From: Silene conica
Lineage: Eukaryota; Streptophyta; Magnoliopsida; Caryophyllales; Caryophyllaceae
Direction: 5' to 3'
Length of the DNA: 64,000 nucleotides
Assembly: GCA_029255685.2 (NCBI GenBank)
Contig: CM055320.2
Coordinates: 15,395,111 to 15,459,110 of the forward strand
Shown one piece after another: positions 53,436 to 64,000 of this stretch (the stretch's first letter is position 1; every line of letters starts with the position of its first letter). The notes under the pieces are model-generated. The model was not told the DNA's origin. It saw nothing but the letters and a program-made list of their open reading frames with translations, and did no database searches. The translations under genes and the position numbers were made by a program.

Positions 53436-56400
53436 ATGGCTTTTCTACGTCAAAAACCATGTTTTTTAGTTACTTTTGCGATTGTGATAGTTCTTTCGGT
53501 TTCTCAAATGGCCGAGTCTCGTGTCCTTAATGACGAGACCCGGTCCATGATTGAGAGACACGAGCAATGGATGGCCCTCCATGGACGTGTCTACAAAGAT
53601 GCCATCGAGAAATCAAACCGTTTCGCAATTTTCAGTGAAAATGTGAAACGTATTGAGGCGTTAAATAGCCTTAATAGAGGTTTTACCCTAGGAGTTAATG
53701 CATTTGCGGATTTAACCAACGAGGAGTTTAAAGCTTCTCGTACCGGTTTTAACAAAGGCTTATTACCTAAACAAATTATGTCAAAATCCAAATCAAAGTC
53801 TAACTCTTTTAAGTACGAAAATTTTACCGTGAGTTCGTCGACAATGGATTGGAGGACAGAAGGTGTCGTTACACCCGTAAAAGACCAAGGCCAATGCGGT
53901 AAGAATTATTACGTACTACGAAAATTATATTAGTGCAAACCGTTTTCGTATCACCCTTATAGTAATTCTATTTTTCTTGTTTTATTTTATATTTTTGTTA
54001 TTTTACTTTCTATTTATACCAAAAACATATATGCGAATATGCGATAGGACAGTAATTTATACACATAAAAGAATAAGGTCAAATATCTCTATCAAAGGTC
54101 AAATACTCAACATAACTTTTTCAAGGCAAAAATTCTTATTTAAGACTGAATATATTCGATTTAAGTTTAAGATGAGGTGATGTTATTTTAGTTTTCTCAT
54201 TTTACTTTTTTGGTTAATTAGCATAATTAACAAAATAATTAGGTAATTAGGGTTCACTTGAAACTATTTGAGTCTATGGTGTCCAAGTCATCACTTTTTT
54301 TTATCCGATTTTTACATAAAACCGTTAAGAAATTTAGCGGCTTTACCAAAATGTCATCGTCCAATATTTGTATCTGTTTTATTAAAAAAATGAAAAGTGA
54401 AAGAACATTTGCATGAGTAGTTCATAGTTGACTACACTACAATATGACATTACTGATATAATAAGCCGCTAAAATTCTTAGCGATTTTGCCTTTTATATA
54501 CGTGAACGGACCCATGTAAGCTCCATGTTGTGACAATTGCTACACAAGAGCCCACCAAAATTAAGAGAAGATAAAAATTTGATACACTATTAAATTTCCA
54601 CTAACCTATCATTAACTATTATATCCTAATCTCCCTAAACCCTCCTTATTTTCTTCTTAATTATTTACTCCTTTAACATCGCTACAATTCCCATAGTACA
54701 TTAGCTGATCTAGTTTTTTTTTGCATAAACTTCATTATAACACATTAATTAGTTTCAATAAAGGTTTTTACCATTAATTTTAGGATAATTTGTGAGAAAC
54801 TACCTTACATTTATGTCCATTTGTGAACAACTACCTTACTTTTTTTTGTTAAAAACTACCTTTCATTTTAATTTTTTGTTAAAAACTACCTAAAAAAAGT
54901 TTTGAGGCCAATTTCTTTTTATTATTGGTTTCACATGTGTGAGTTCTCTAAATTTTCATTCTTATTTTGTCGTTAAACTTGATATCCAAGCTTATCCTTC
55001 TTATCTAAAGTTCTAAACGAAAGGGAATTCTTGCCATTAGCTACAATTTCTTTCTTTAAGCATGTGGAATAATTGGTCCGGATGATGAACATGGACTAAA
55101 TCGTATGAACTCTATGCTATTCGTGAATAAGAATGAAAATTTAGAGAACTCACACGTGTGAAATCCAACTCATAAATAGAAATTGGCCTCAGAAAATTTT
55201 TTTAGGTAGTTTTTAACAAAAAATTAAAATAAATGGTAGTTTATAACAAAAAAAAAGTAAGATAGTTGTTCACAAATGGACATAAATATAAGGTAGTTTC
55301 TCACAAATTATCCTTAATTTTATTGGGTATATAAAATTTGATTCATCTTTATTTTTTTTTCTTATTTTGAATAAATCTTTTCTTTATTTTAGCAAAAATG
55401 TATAGGTCAAAGACCATTTATAAGTTTTTATAAAATTGAAAGGTTTATATTTAGGCATGTGAGCGAACAAAACTGTAATAGAGTAATAAGGCTTAATAAT
55501 TAGCATGTTCTATGTTATTTGTATATTCGTTTCGAAATTATATTGTATGCGGTTTTAAATTTTAACGATACATAGTCGATACGTTTTAAATTACATCGAA
55601 TAGTTCATTTATATAAATCGTATAATTTACATTGAAATTCATATAATTAAAATCGTATATTTACACTGAAATTTATATAAGATATACATAAAATTATATA
55701 ATTGAAATCAAGTATCATATCATATACATATGATAAAATCGTACCGTATATTTTTGCTCTCCTATAAATAGGCGACATCATAATTTTGGACCAATTAAAA
55801 AAACTGTTTTACGTAGTGTATCTTTTTGCTACACCAAATTCCAAACTCTTGGTCCGCCCTTGTTTGTATATCTAAAAAAAAGTGAAACCGCTAGATTCCT
55901 TAACGATTTCATACAAAAAATGGGACAAAAAAAATGATGCCGTGAACAACATAAACCCAAATAATTTCAAATGCACGTTAATTATATAATTATTTTGCTA
56001 ATTAACACTAATTAACCAAAAAATTCATACCAAACTACCAATCATTTAATCGTGAAAATTTGTTTGGTACGTCAACGGTAGTAAGAACATTATTTAGATT
56101 TTATGTAGTTACTAGTTTCTCTCTTCGTTTCAATTATTTATTATTTGAATAAAGAATCCCTCGTTGCACAATGAATATAAAATGTAAGCAAATGAGTGAG
56201 TTCGAAAAGGTCAAATATTTAACATATAAGTACATGGTTGCGTAATGCCACAGGTTGTTGCTGGGCATTTTCAGCAGTGGCAGCAACAGAGAGCCTACAC
56301 AAGCTAAAAACAGGCGCGTTAATCTCACTCTCCGAGCAAGAGCTGGTCGACTGCGACACAGAATACGATACTGGTTGTGAAGGCGGTCTAATGGACTTTG

Positions 56401-56846
56401 CCTTTGATTTCATCCACCAAAACGGCGGTTTAACCACCGAGTCCAACTATCCCTATAAGGCAGCCGATGGCACATGTAACAAAAACCAAGCATCTGGCTC
56501 TGTGGCCTCGATTTCAGGATACGAGGACGTTCCTCAGAATGACGAGGACGCTCTTCTCCAGGCCGCGGCTAACCAGCCTGTATCGGTTGGGATTGAGGGA
56601 AGCGGGTTTGACTTTCAATTTTACTCAGGAGGTGTATTTAAGGGGGAGTGTGGAAACGAGTTAGATCATGCTGTGACGGTTATTGGGTACGGGGTTGCTG
56701 AGGATGGGAGTAATTACTGGTTACTGAAAAATTCATGGGGAAGTATGTGGGGGGAGAAAGGGTATATGAGGATTATGAGGGGTGTTAAGGGTAAAACTCA
56801 AGGTTTATGTGGGATTGCTATGATGCCTTCTTACCCAATTGCTTGA
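53436..56846 (+). CDS. Papain-type cysteine protease, SAG39/SAG12-like, two exons
   Basis: Exons 53436-53898 and 56254-56846 join in phase to 351 residues (intron GT-AG, 2355 bp). Structure: signal peptide to about residue 28; I29 inhibitor prodomain with the ERFNIN series ([36 protein letters not shown]) and [14 protein letters not shown]; mature protease from about residue 133 ([13 protein letters not shown]). The active site is complete: oxyanion Q151, catalytic C157 ([12 protein letters not shown], the SAG12-type double Cys), H293 ([12 protein letters not shown]) and N314 ([15 protein letters not shown]). The GCEGG motif and the disulfide cysteines are present. There is no granulin domain and no ER-retention tail, so secretion or vacuolar delivery is likely. 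Members of this group digest protein in senescing tissue or act in defence; the role here is inferred from the family only. Confidence 0.94.
54783..55313. mobile_element. Mutator-type MITE with ~190-bp inverted arms, in the protease intron
   Basis: The ends GGATAATTTGTGAGAAACTA and TAGTTTCTCACAAATTATCC are perfect inverted repeats, and similarity continues for about 190 bp on each side (54783-54970 against 55125-55313). A perfect 9-bp duplication TTAATTTTA flanks it (54774-54782 and 55314-55322). The remaining loop is only about 150 bp, so the intron RNA could fold into a long hairpin. Non-coding. Confidence 0.9.
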
Positions 56847-57159
56847 TCACGTATTCGTACTAGTACTTGTGCTCGTACCAATATTCTCTCCGTCCCGGTA
56901 AATTATCCATATTTAGATCATTAAATTGTATATAATGCTTGGATGTATGTGGCCGGTGTGGTTTAATCGGTACTGTATGTATGTGTCAATTGTGCTATTT
57001 GTTTTTTTTTTTGACAGTAGCAATTGTGCTATTTGTGTTCTTACTATTAGTTCATGTACATAGGAATAGAGGATATTGATTGGTCATATACCATGTAATG
57101 TACATATTTATGTTTGTGGAAAGAATCAAAGATGTACATCTATTTTAATTGTGTACAAA
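56847..57159. other. Cysteine protease 3' UTR and spacer
   Basis: Non-coding sequence after the TGA at 56844-56846. It contains the near-repeat CAATTGTGCTATTTG (about 56987 and 57021). The poly(A) site probably lies within it, but no signal is singled out. Confidence 0.4.
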
Positions 57160-57349
57160 TCAATATCAATATATATATAATTAAAGTAGGCTTTTTTCTA
57201 AGCATGTGGTAGTCTCCAACTGTTACAAAACAGTATTATTAATAAATAACGGTTTATTTACAATTTTCCTACTAAAATTAAGAGATAATTTAATTACTTA
57301 CAATTCTTCTACTAGAATTAGAAAATTAGAAAATAGATGATTAAATAAT

Positions 57350-58400
57350 AATTTATGTATAATTTTCCTATTAGAATTAGAAATTAAGAAAATAATAAAT
57401 TATTTACCATTTTTCTATTAAAATTAGAAAACTTAAATATAGTTAATTATTTACAATTTTCCTATTAGATTTAGAACATTATCCTATTAGATTTAGAATA
57501 TTATTAATCTTTAAGATTTGTACGCTTACTATTTAAGGTTATTAATTTTATTCAACGCTTTTATTAGAAATGAAAATGAGAAATGAATTAGAAAATAATT
57601 GATTATTTACAATTTTCCTATTCGACTTATTGATTCTTTAATATTTATATACTTACTATTTAAGACTATTAACTTTATTCAATATTTCTATAAAAAATGT
57701 AAATGGGAAAGCGGAAGAAAGAACTAACTTATTTCATCTTCGTCTTAACATTAAAATGGGATAAAAATAGTCCTATACATCGGGATATGAGACAAATTTG
57801 TTACTTTTTATTATGTATTATGTTCTTTTCAATTTCATATTACTTGACCCTTCAAACTAGAATTAGAATTAGAAATTTATGTATAATTTTCCTATTAGAA
57901 TTAGAAATTAAGAAAATAATAAATTATTTACAATTTTTCTATTAAAATTAGAAAGCTTAAAAATAGTTAATTATTTACAATTTTTCTATTAGATTTAGAA
58001 CATTATCCTATTAGATTTAGAATATTATTAATCTTTAAGATTTGTACGCTTACTATTTAAGGTTATTAATTTTATTCAACGCTTTTATTAAAAATGCAAA
58101 TGAAAAATGAATTAAAAAATAATTGAATATTTACAATTTTCCTATTCTACATAGTATATTATTCTTTAATATTTATATACTTACTATTTAAGCCTATTGA
58201 CTTTATTCAATATTTCTATTAAAAATGTAAATGGGAAAGCGGAAGAAAGAACTAACTTATTTCATCTTCGTCTTATCATTAAAATGGGTTAAAAATAGTC
58301 CTATACATCGGGATATGAGACAAATTTGTAACTTTTCCTTATGTATTATGTTCTTTTCAATTTCATATTACTTGACCCTTCAAACTTATAATGAATACCT
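57350..58400. repeat. Tandem duplication of ~525 bp
   Basis: AATTTATGTATAATTTTCCT begins copy 1 (57350) and copy 2 (57874). Similarity continues to TTGACCCTTCAAACT (about 57845-57860 and 58373-58388), with the offset drifting from 524 to 528 bp through small indels. A short frame starting GKRKKELTYFIFV occurs in both copies (57703 and 58231) but has no features of a gene. Confidence 0.85.
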
Positions 58401-59178
58401 ACGCCTGGATTCAGAATGCGTGGAACTAAAATGAAAGTAGTTAAGTATTTAACTATATGCAAATCTCTACTTAAAAGGAATGTTTACGACCAATTACGTA
58501 CTCATTCAACCAAATTAAGAGCACTACTACTATTTTTTGGTACAATTGTAGCACTATTATTCAAGTGAATATTATACACCTTCATACTTAATTATGCGAA
58601 AGAAATGAGATAATTTCTTTAACTAATTAAAAGGAAATAAGATAAATGTCAAATATATTATACTTTAGAGAAATCCAAAAAATGTCAATCTTCAATTTAA
58701 GGACTATAAATATAAATATTAAAGACCAGAATGATGTAGGTAGGTCAAGTGGAATAATTTTGTGGATTACGTGTATTTTAAATAAGTATTGAAATGTATT
58801 TCATAAACAACAATATATTTGTTCCGCCATATTTTCACCTTATTCTTTACCGATGGGACATTGTGTTATAAAGTGACAATTTTTTTTACGGGGGACGGGG
58901 TAGATAGATTTTGAGAGAAGAGGTAAGTGACTTCAGGGGTAGGGTTACTATCCGACGTTTAATAGTGTGATTACTGATTTGAGTAGTACAAGCAAATAGG
59001 TCGGGGTTGTTCAGAGATACAGTTGATGATTTTGATGATCAAGTTGGTTAGTTAGGTTATCAAATTACGATTTAAGGAGTATAAATATAAATATAAATAT
59101 AAATAATAAAGAACGTAATGATGTAGGTGAGTTCAATACAATAATTGTGGTGATGAGATTAAATGTAAGTGGGTATTA

Positions 59179-59837
59179 GGCTCTGTTTGGCAAAACTAGC
59201 TGAAAAGGTAGCTGAAACCTGAAAAGGTAGCTGAAAGCTGAAAAGGTACCTGAAACCTGAAAAGTTACCTGAAAATGTAGCTGAAAATTAAGACCTGAAA
59301 AGGTAGCTGATTTTTGTTAAAACTGTTTGGATACTAGCTGAAAAGGTAGCTGATATTTAACAAAATGACGGAAAAGGACATGGCTTATTATTGATATCTT
59401 TTACGTTTTTAATATTATTCTTGTGTTATTGTCTTTGACGGCGTTACGTTTTTAATAGGCTGAGGTCAAGGCGAATGAGAAAATAATTAACATATAACGA
59501 TTAGGTAAAAAAAATTCAAACAATACACCCTTGAAAATATATTTTAGCGATACAAAAATAATTCTTTATTAAAATCATACAAAAAAAATATTAATTAAGC
59601 TTCACCCCAAATTAAAGTAGCGATCCTATACAATTAAGGGTAGAATAGGTAGATGAAAATAAAACAGGTACCTGATTTCTCAAATGCTACCTGGAGTAGC
59701 TTTTTATTTCAGGTACCTTTTTTCCTCAAATCAGGTTCTTGCCAAACACCCAAAAAGAAATAAGGTACCTGATTGTTTTGACAAAAAAAGTCATTTCAGA
59801 CAAATCAGGTACCTGATTTGCCTTGCCAAACACAGCC
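59179..59837. mobile_element. PIF/Harbinger MITE inside the Helitron
   Basis: Ends GGCTCTGTTTGGCAAA and TTGCCAAACACAGCC with target duplication TTA (59176-59178 and 59838-59840); 659 bp. The left arm is built from repeated AGCTGAAAAGGTAGCTGAAA and the right arm from AGGTACCTGATTT words, the two being roughly complementary. Confidence 0.8.
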
Positions 59838-61652
59838 TTAGAAGGTATTCATAACAACAAAGTAATGACAAATAAATGGTGTTTTCGAGACGGATGAAGT
59901 AAGCCGTAAAAATATCATATTTATTTTTTAATTAGTATTATATTATAGTTTATTATAGTTCATATTCTTTTTTTTCCTCCATATTTTCAACTAATTCTTT
60001 ATAGCGGAACATTGTCTTATAGGGTAGGGGTTGATTTTACATTGGATGTGTCAATTTTTGTAAGGATATCGAGGATAAGTCTCGAGGGAGTAGGTATGTA
60101 TCTTCGGGGCTAAGGTTACTCTCCGACGTTTATAAGAGTCTGATTTGAATTGTACATGAAAATGTCTACAGGTAATTAGGGTTGTTCAGAGATACGGTTG
60201 ATTCTGTTGGTCAAGTTGGATAGTTAGTCGAGAAGGCTATGGCGAATACCTAAATGGTGTGGAAAAGGGATATGTATGTACAAAGGGAATGATTAGAAGA
60301 ATTAAGAAAGTAGGTAAATAAATTTTATTTCAAAGTTCTATTTTGTGAAAATAACAAAGACATAGATGTTGTGACAATAGGCTAAAAATCTATGAGGTAA
60401 GATGTATATATATTCAATTTTGTTTGTTATAGGGTGGGGGTTGGTTTTAAATTGGATGTGTTTATTTTATTTATGAGTAGGGGTATATATGTATTGAGGG
60501 AAGAGGTTAGTGTATTGGGGGTAGAGTTTTTGAGGGAGGAGGTAAGTATCTTGAGAGTAGGGTTACTCTCTGATGTTGAAGAGTGTAATTGTAGTAATAC
60601 AAGTAAATGTCGGCATGATGGGTTTTTCAGGAATACATTTTACACTTGATTTGATGGTTAAGTTGGTTAGGTGGATGAGAATATTACTCGACGGGTAGAA
60701 TTACTCCCTGACATTTACAGTGTGATTTAGGAGATAAGAAAATATATCCATATGTGGGGATGAGTTATTTAGGGATATGAATATGGTTAAGGTTAATTCT
60801 GATGGGTTTGGTTGATTAGTCGGGTGGACATGGTTGAATATGGAAAACGATGGATACGGTGATATATTGATTGGAGAAGGTAGCCAAATAAATTTTATTT
60901 AAAAAAGTGTATAATATGAAAATAAGACTCGACAAATAGTATAAATATAGGCTAAAAACGTTTAAAATATCATGTGTATAAACTAAATTTTATTTCTTTG
61001 TTACATACAAAACCAAATAATCAAATGGTATACTCCTTTCAATCCAATCGAATACTTCATTTAGTAAGGATATAAATTTTAATGTGGAATAATGACTTTA
61101 TAGTGTTTTTCGTTTCGGTGTTCTTGAAAATATGTAGGGGTGTGTATAAAAAGATGTTGTAATGGGGAGTTTTTGTTGCAATTGTATTATAGTAAATATA
61201 AGAAATAAAAGAAAATATTTATGTTAATTATTTTACCAAGTATGAAAGGAAAAATTGGATTAAATTGTGCAAAAATGAAATGTTGGAACATTGGAAAAAA
61301 ATGAATGGAGTATATGTTTTGTCAATATTATATCATTAACTTTTAATTGAGTTTTTTTTTTATGATGAAAATGATGGTAACATACTTAACTAAATTATAT
61401 CATTTCAGTGTATTATTTGAAATCTTTCATTCCTTCACCATTTCTCTCATAGCTCCTTGCCAACTAAATAGGATATTCTCTACTTTTTCCAATAATGACA
61501 TGACGTTAAATTAGTAAATGACTGAAGTCTAAAAGAATATTATATCAAATATTAAATGCACAATTAATATTTTACAACTAAAATAAGTAGTACAAAACAC
61601 TTTAATTGCAACACATTTCAAAATCCGTGCAACGCACGGGCAAAAAAACTAG

Positions 61653-62313
61653 TTAGTATTAAAGCCGTGTAAATTGTATATGTATACTCTTAAATTTCAG
61701 TATTATAAAAAAACATACAAATTTTTAAGATAAATTTTTGTAATAATTAATTATTTTAGAAATAGAGTTTTAAAATAAAGAAAGAAAATATAATCTCTAC
61801 TTCATTTAAACAATTTTAAAGAACAAATATAATAGTTGAGTTACAAAGTCATCTTTAAGTTTATAGGTTTAAATGTAAGTATTAATTGCGATTAGCTAAA
61901 TTTGAGTTTTACTTTATTTTATTACCTAGATTACTTAAAAAAACCCATTTTATACTCCCTCATAGTATTCAACATAACGTTTCATATTTCCTTTTTCGTC
62001 TATTCACAATACCTTCCCTATTTCCTTATTTAGTAAAGTTTTTATACATATTTTAATCACATTACCCCACCACAATATCCACCATACTCATACTTTATAC
62101 TTATTTTAATCACCTTACTCACAACAATTACCCCACAATACATACTCTCTCTCCAATTACCCAACCTCACACCAATACTTTCCCATATAATAATCCCCTC
62201 CTTATTCTTTGTCTTCCCCAAATAGGAAAGGCTATGTTGAATAGGAGAGTATATGAAATAAAATTGTCTAAATGAAAAAATGTCACAAAACTTGTATAGG
62301 TGCCATGTTTGAA
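61653..62313. other. AT-rich spacer
   Basis: No gene seen. A CATATTTCCTTTTTCGTCTATTCACAATACCTT string near 61984 resembles one near 44863, suggesting an unassigned dispersed repeat in both places. Confidence 0.4.
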
Positions 62314-62322
62314 TAGTTGTAG

Positions 62323-62509
62323 CACAAAATCTCATTTAAGACGGGAGATATTCGTCACTTCGGAGTGACGGATACCATTTTGTTTCACAAAATGCCCATT
62401 TAGAGAAGAGAGGGAAGCACATGAGGGTGCCCCACCTTGTTCCCCCTATTCGTTTTGTGAGTGTCATTATCCGTCTCTCCACCCGACCCGTCATAAGCAA
62501 GACCAACTG
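62323..62509. mobile_element. Mutator-type MITE, same family as 6754-7351, inverted
   Basis: A 187-bp copy read on the minus strand: it starts CACAAAATCTCATTTAAGACG and ends GACCCGTCATAAGCAAGACC. The 9-bp flanks TAGTTGTAG (62314-62322) and TAGTTGTAC (62510-62518) differ at one base. More diverged than the other copies. Confidence 0.8.
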
Positions 62510-62669
62510 TAGTTGTACACCTGTGCAAATTGTTAAATTAAACCCATTTCATTTCGTGAAACTCGTGCATGATGGTAGATCAATGCACCACCGCACGGGT
62601 AAGGTCAAAATTTAAGGTACATATGTATAATTGCTCATTTTATTGATGCTGATTGAAATTTGCATAAAA

Positions 62670-63950
62670 GGATCATTAATTTTTGTCAAATTTTGAATCA
62701 TTCGGGTAAGGTCATTGGTCAAAGTGTTGAGAAATATCTTTCGGGCTGGACTTGAAAAATGTTTTGACGGTTACTGTAGACAATGCTAGTTCAAATGATG
62801 TTGTTGTTGACTATTTAAAAAGAAAGTTTAATAATTCATATGCGATGTTATGAAAGGTAAATATTTGCATATGAGAAGTGCACTTCATATTTGAACTTGG
62901 TAGTAAATGAGGGTCTGTCTGATATAGAAAAAATCAATTCTTAAAATCCTAACATTAGTTAAATTTGTAAGGTCTTCACCGGCTAGAGCCCAAAAAAATT
63001 CTACTAAAAGTCTTTTATGCTTAGATGTCAAGACTAGGTGGAACTCCACTTATTTGATGTTAGAATGCATGAAGTTTAAAAAGGCATTTGGTTTGTTGTT
63101 TAACAAAGACATTCAACTTCAAAAATAAATGAGAAAGCTTAATGATCTCCTTACCGTTAATGATTGGAAACAAGTGTCTTTTTTTCTACCTTTCTTGAAT
63201 TTGTTTTATGATGCTACCTAGAAAAAGGTGGGATTCCATTATGTCGCTAGTATAGCTATGTAGAAGTGATATTTGGTGTTGGTGAGCTTCGAACATTTCC
63301 TCCATGAAAAATGAAGACATTAGAAAAATGACTGAAAAAATGAAGGTGAAATATGACAAATATTAAGGTAAAATTGAGAATCTCAATTTCTTTTTGTTTG
63401 TATCTTTACTCCTTGGCCCATGATTGGATGGTAAAAAAAAAGCATATGGATAGGAAAAAAGTAAAATATTATTCTTGAATATTAGATACTTTTTCCAATA
63501 ATTTTTCGACTTGTGCTACTCCTACGGTTGCCACAGATGCTTCATGTTCATCTACTTCTAGTTCTTCCGCTTCTAAGGGTGTCAAGTCAAAAGAGTGTGA
63601 GATTAATGATATGTTTAATTTTGGTTCCCTTTTGGGTGATAAGTTTGAAACAAAAATAAATGGTAGGTTTGTGAAAAAAACAGAGTTGGAGAAGTATTTA
63701 TAAGATGACCGGGAAAATACAGATCCAACTTTTAATATTTTACAATGATAGAAAGATAATAAAAAAATATCCCAAACTTTATAATATGGCTAGAGATGTG
63801 CTTGCCATCCCAGTTTCTACCGTAGTTTTCGAGTAAACTTTTAGCACGCGGTCGTTGTTGGAGCCAGTGTCCTCCACAGTTAGTGTGATAACATGTATAA
63901 ATCTCTTAAAGGTTCACATGGTATACTTTGTATTATAATCAGTTGATTAA
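62670..63950 (+). pseudogene. hAT transposase (RICESLEEPER-like), decayed
   Basis: Across several frames the + strand reads pieces of a plant hAT transposase in the right order: HSGKVIGQSVEKYL, then TVTVDNASSNDVVVDYLK (about 62762), DVKTRWNSTYLMLECM (about 63028), VNDWKQVSFFLPFLNLFYDAT (about 63158), MTEKMKVKYDKY and, near the end, the dimerisation region (ELEKYL, DPTFNILQW, NMARDVLAIPVSTVVFE about 63784). Stops and frame changes interrupt it many times, and no BED zinc finger is seen upstream. It may run past the right edge. It cannot move itself; whether it once served any hAT MITE in this window is unknown. Confidence 0.82.
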
Positions 63951-64000
63951 CGTTTATCGATAACGGTTGGCTTGCTAGAAGTTTGATGTTATTGTCATAC

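Larger units (their letters stand above)
57160..61652 (+). mobile_element. Probable non-autonomous Helitron, ~4.5 kb
   Basis: The 3' end is textbook: a perfect 6-bp-stem hairpin CCGTGC-AAC-GCACGG at 61625-61639, nine bases, CTAG at 61649-61652, then a host T. The 5' end is placed tentatively at TCAATATC (57160), preceded by A; TCAATATATATATAATTAAAG at 57166 is an equally good start. No Rep/helicase is encoded. The inside is AT-rich and repetitive: a tandem duplication at 57350-58400, three diverged copies of a GGGTTACTCTCCGACGTTTA-containing segment (about 58890, 60010 and 60430) and a Harbinger insertion. Confidence 0.65.

Noticed and set aside
57703-58434. Two short related genes (GKRKKELTYFIFV...)
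   Set aside because: They sit in an AT-rich tandem duplication inside a Helitron, have no supporting motif, and look alike only because the DNA is duplicated.

Overview
The window looks like a stretch of a flowering-plant (eudicot) nuclear genome. It has large AT-rich spacers, intron-rich host genes with plant-specific products, and a dense mixture of plant transposon families: CACTA, hAT, Mutator, PIF/Harbinger, Helitron, LINE, a SINE-like copy and Ty3/gypsy LTR fossils. I suspect Caryophyllales from the general look of the repeats, but nothing here proves the order. Five host loci can be read with confidence, all on the + strand: a class III secretory peroxidase (2300-8418, four exons), a plastid heme oxygenase of the HO1/HY1 type (23088-27421, four exons), an ATS3-like PLAT-domain protein (30921-36155, four exons), a tRNA-Arg(CCT) (37195-37267) and a papain-type cysteine protease of the SAG39/SAG12 group (53436-56846, two exons). 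For every protein gene the exon phases join cleanly, no internal stop is seen and the catalytic residues are present.

Layout: 1-1722 is the 3' end of a LINE. The peroxidase follows; its third intron has grown to 4.8 kb by a tandem duplication of intron sequence plus at least four groups of MITE insertions. 8751-13680 is a graveyard of an LTR remnant, an Athila/Tat-type LTR fossil and a LINE fragment. 13689-22435 is a three-level nest: a hAT element split by a long solo LTR, which is itself split by a CACTA element that still encodes an unbroken 771-residue TNP2-type transposase. Heme oxygenase is next. A Mutator-like element with doubled ends stops about 95 bp before the TATA box of the ATS3-like gene, whose second intron holds a solo LTR. 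37.2-52 kb holds the tRNA gene, several hAT, Harbinger and Mutator elements (one carrying a piece of a host COG2 gene), two more LTR fossils and a SINE-like copy. The cysteine protease is followed by a probable 4.5 kb Helitron, and the window ends in a decayed hAT transposase.

The host genes do not form a pathway; they are independent loci. The connected story is the transposons. Most element boundaries were fixed from the sequence by matching terminal motifs and target-site duplications (3 bp for Harbinger and CACTA, 5 bp for LTRs, 8 bp for hAT, 9 bp for Mutator). The most unusual pattern is that many LTR fossils and hAT MITEs carry clusters of one short word, often self-complementary, with a different word in each family. 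No new gene system was found that I could defend.
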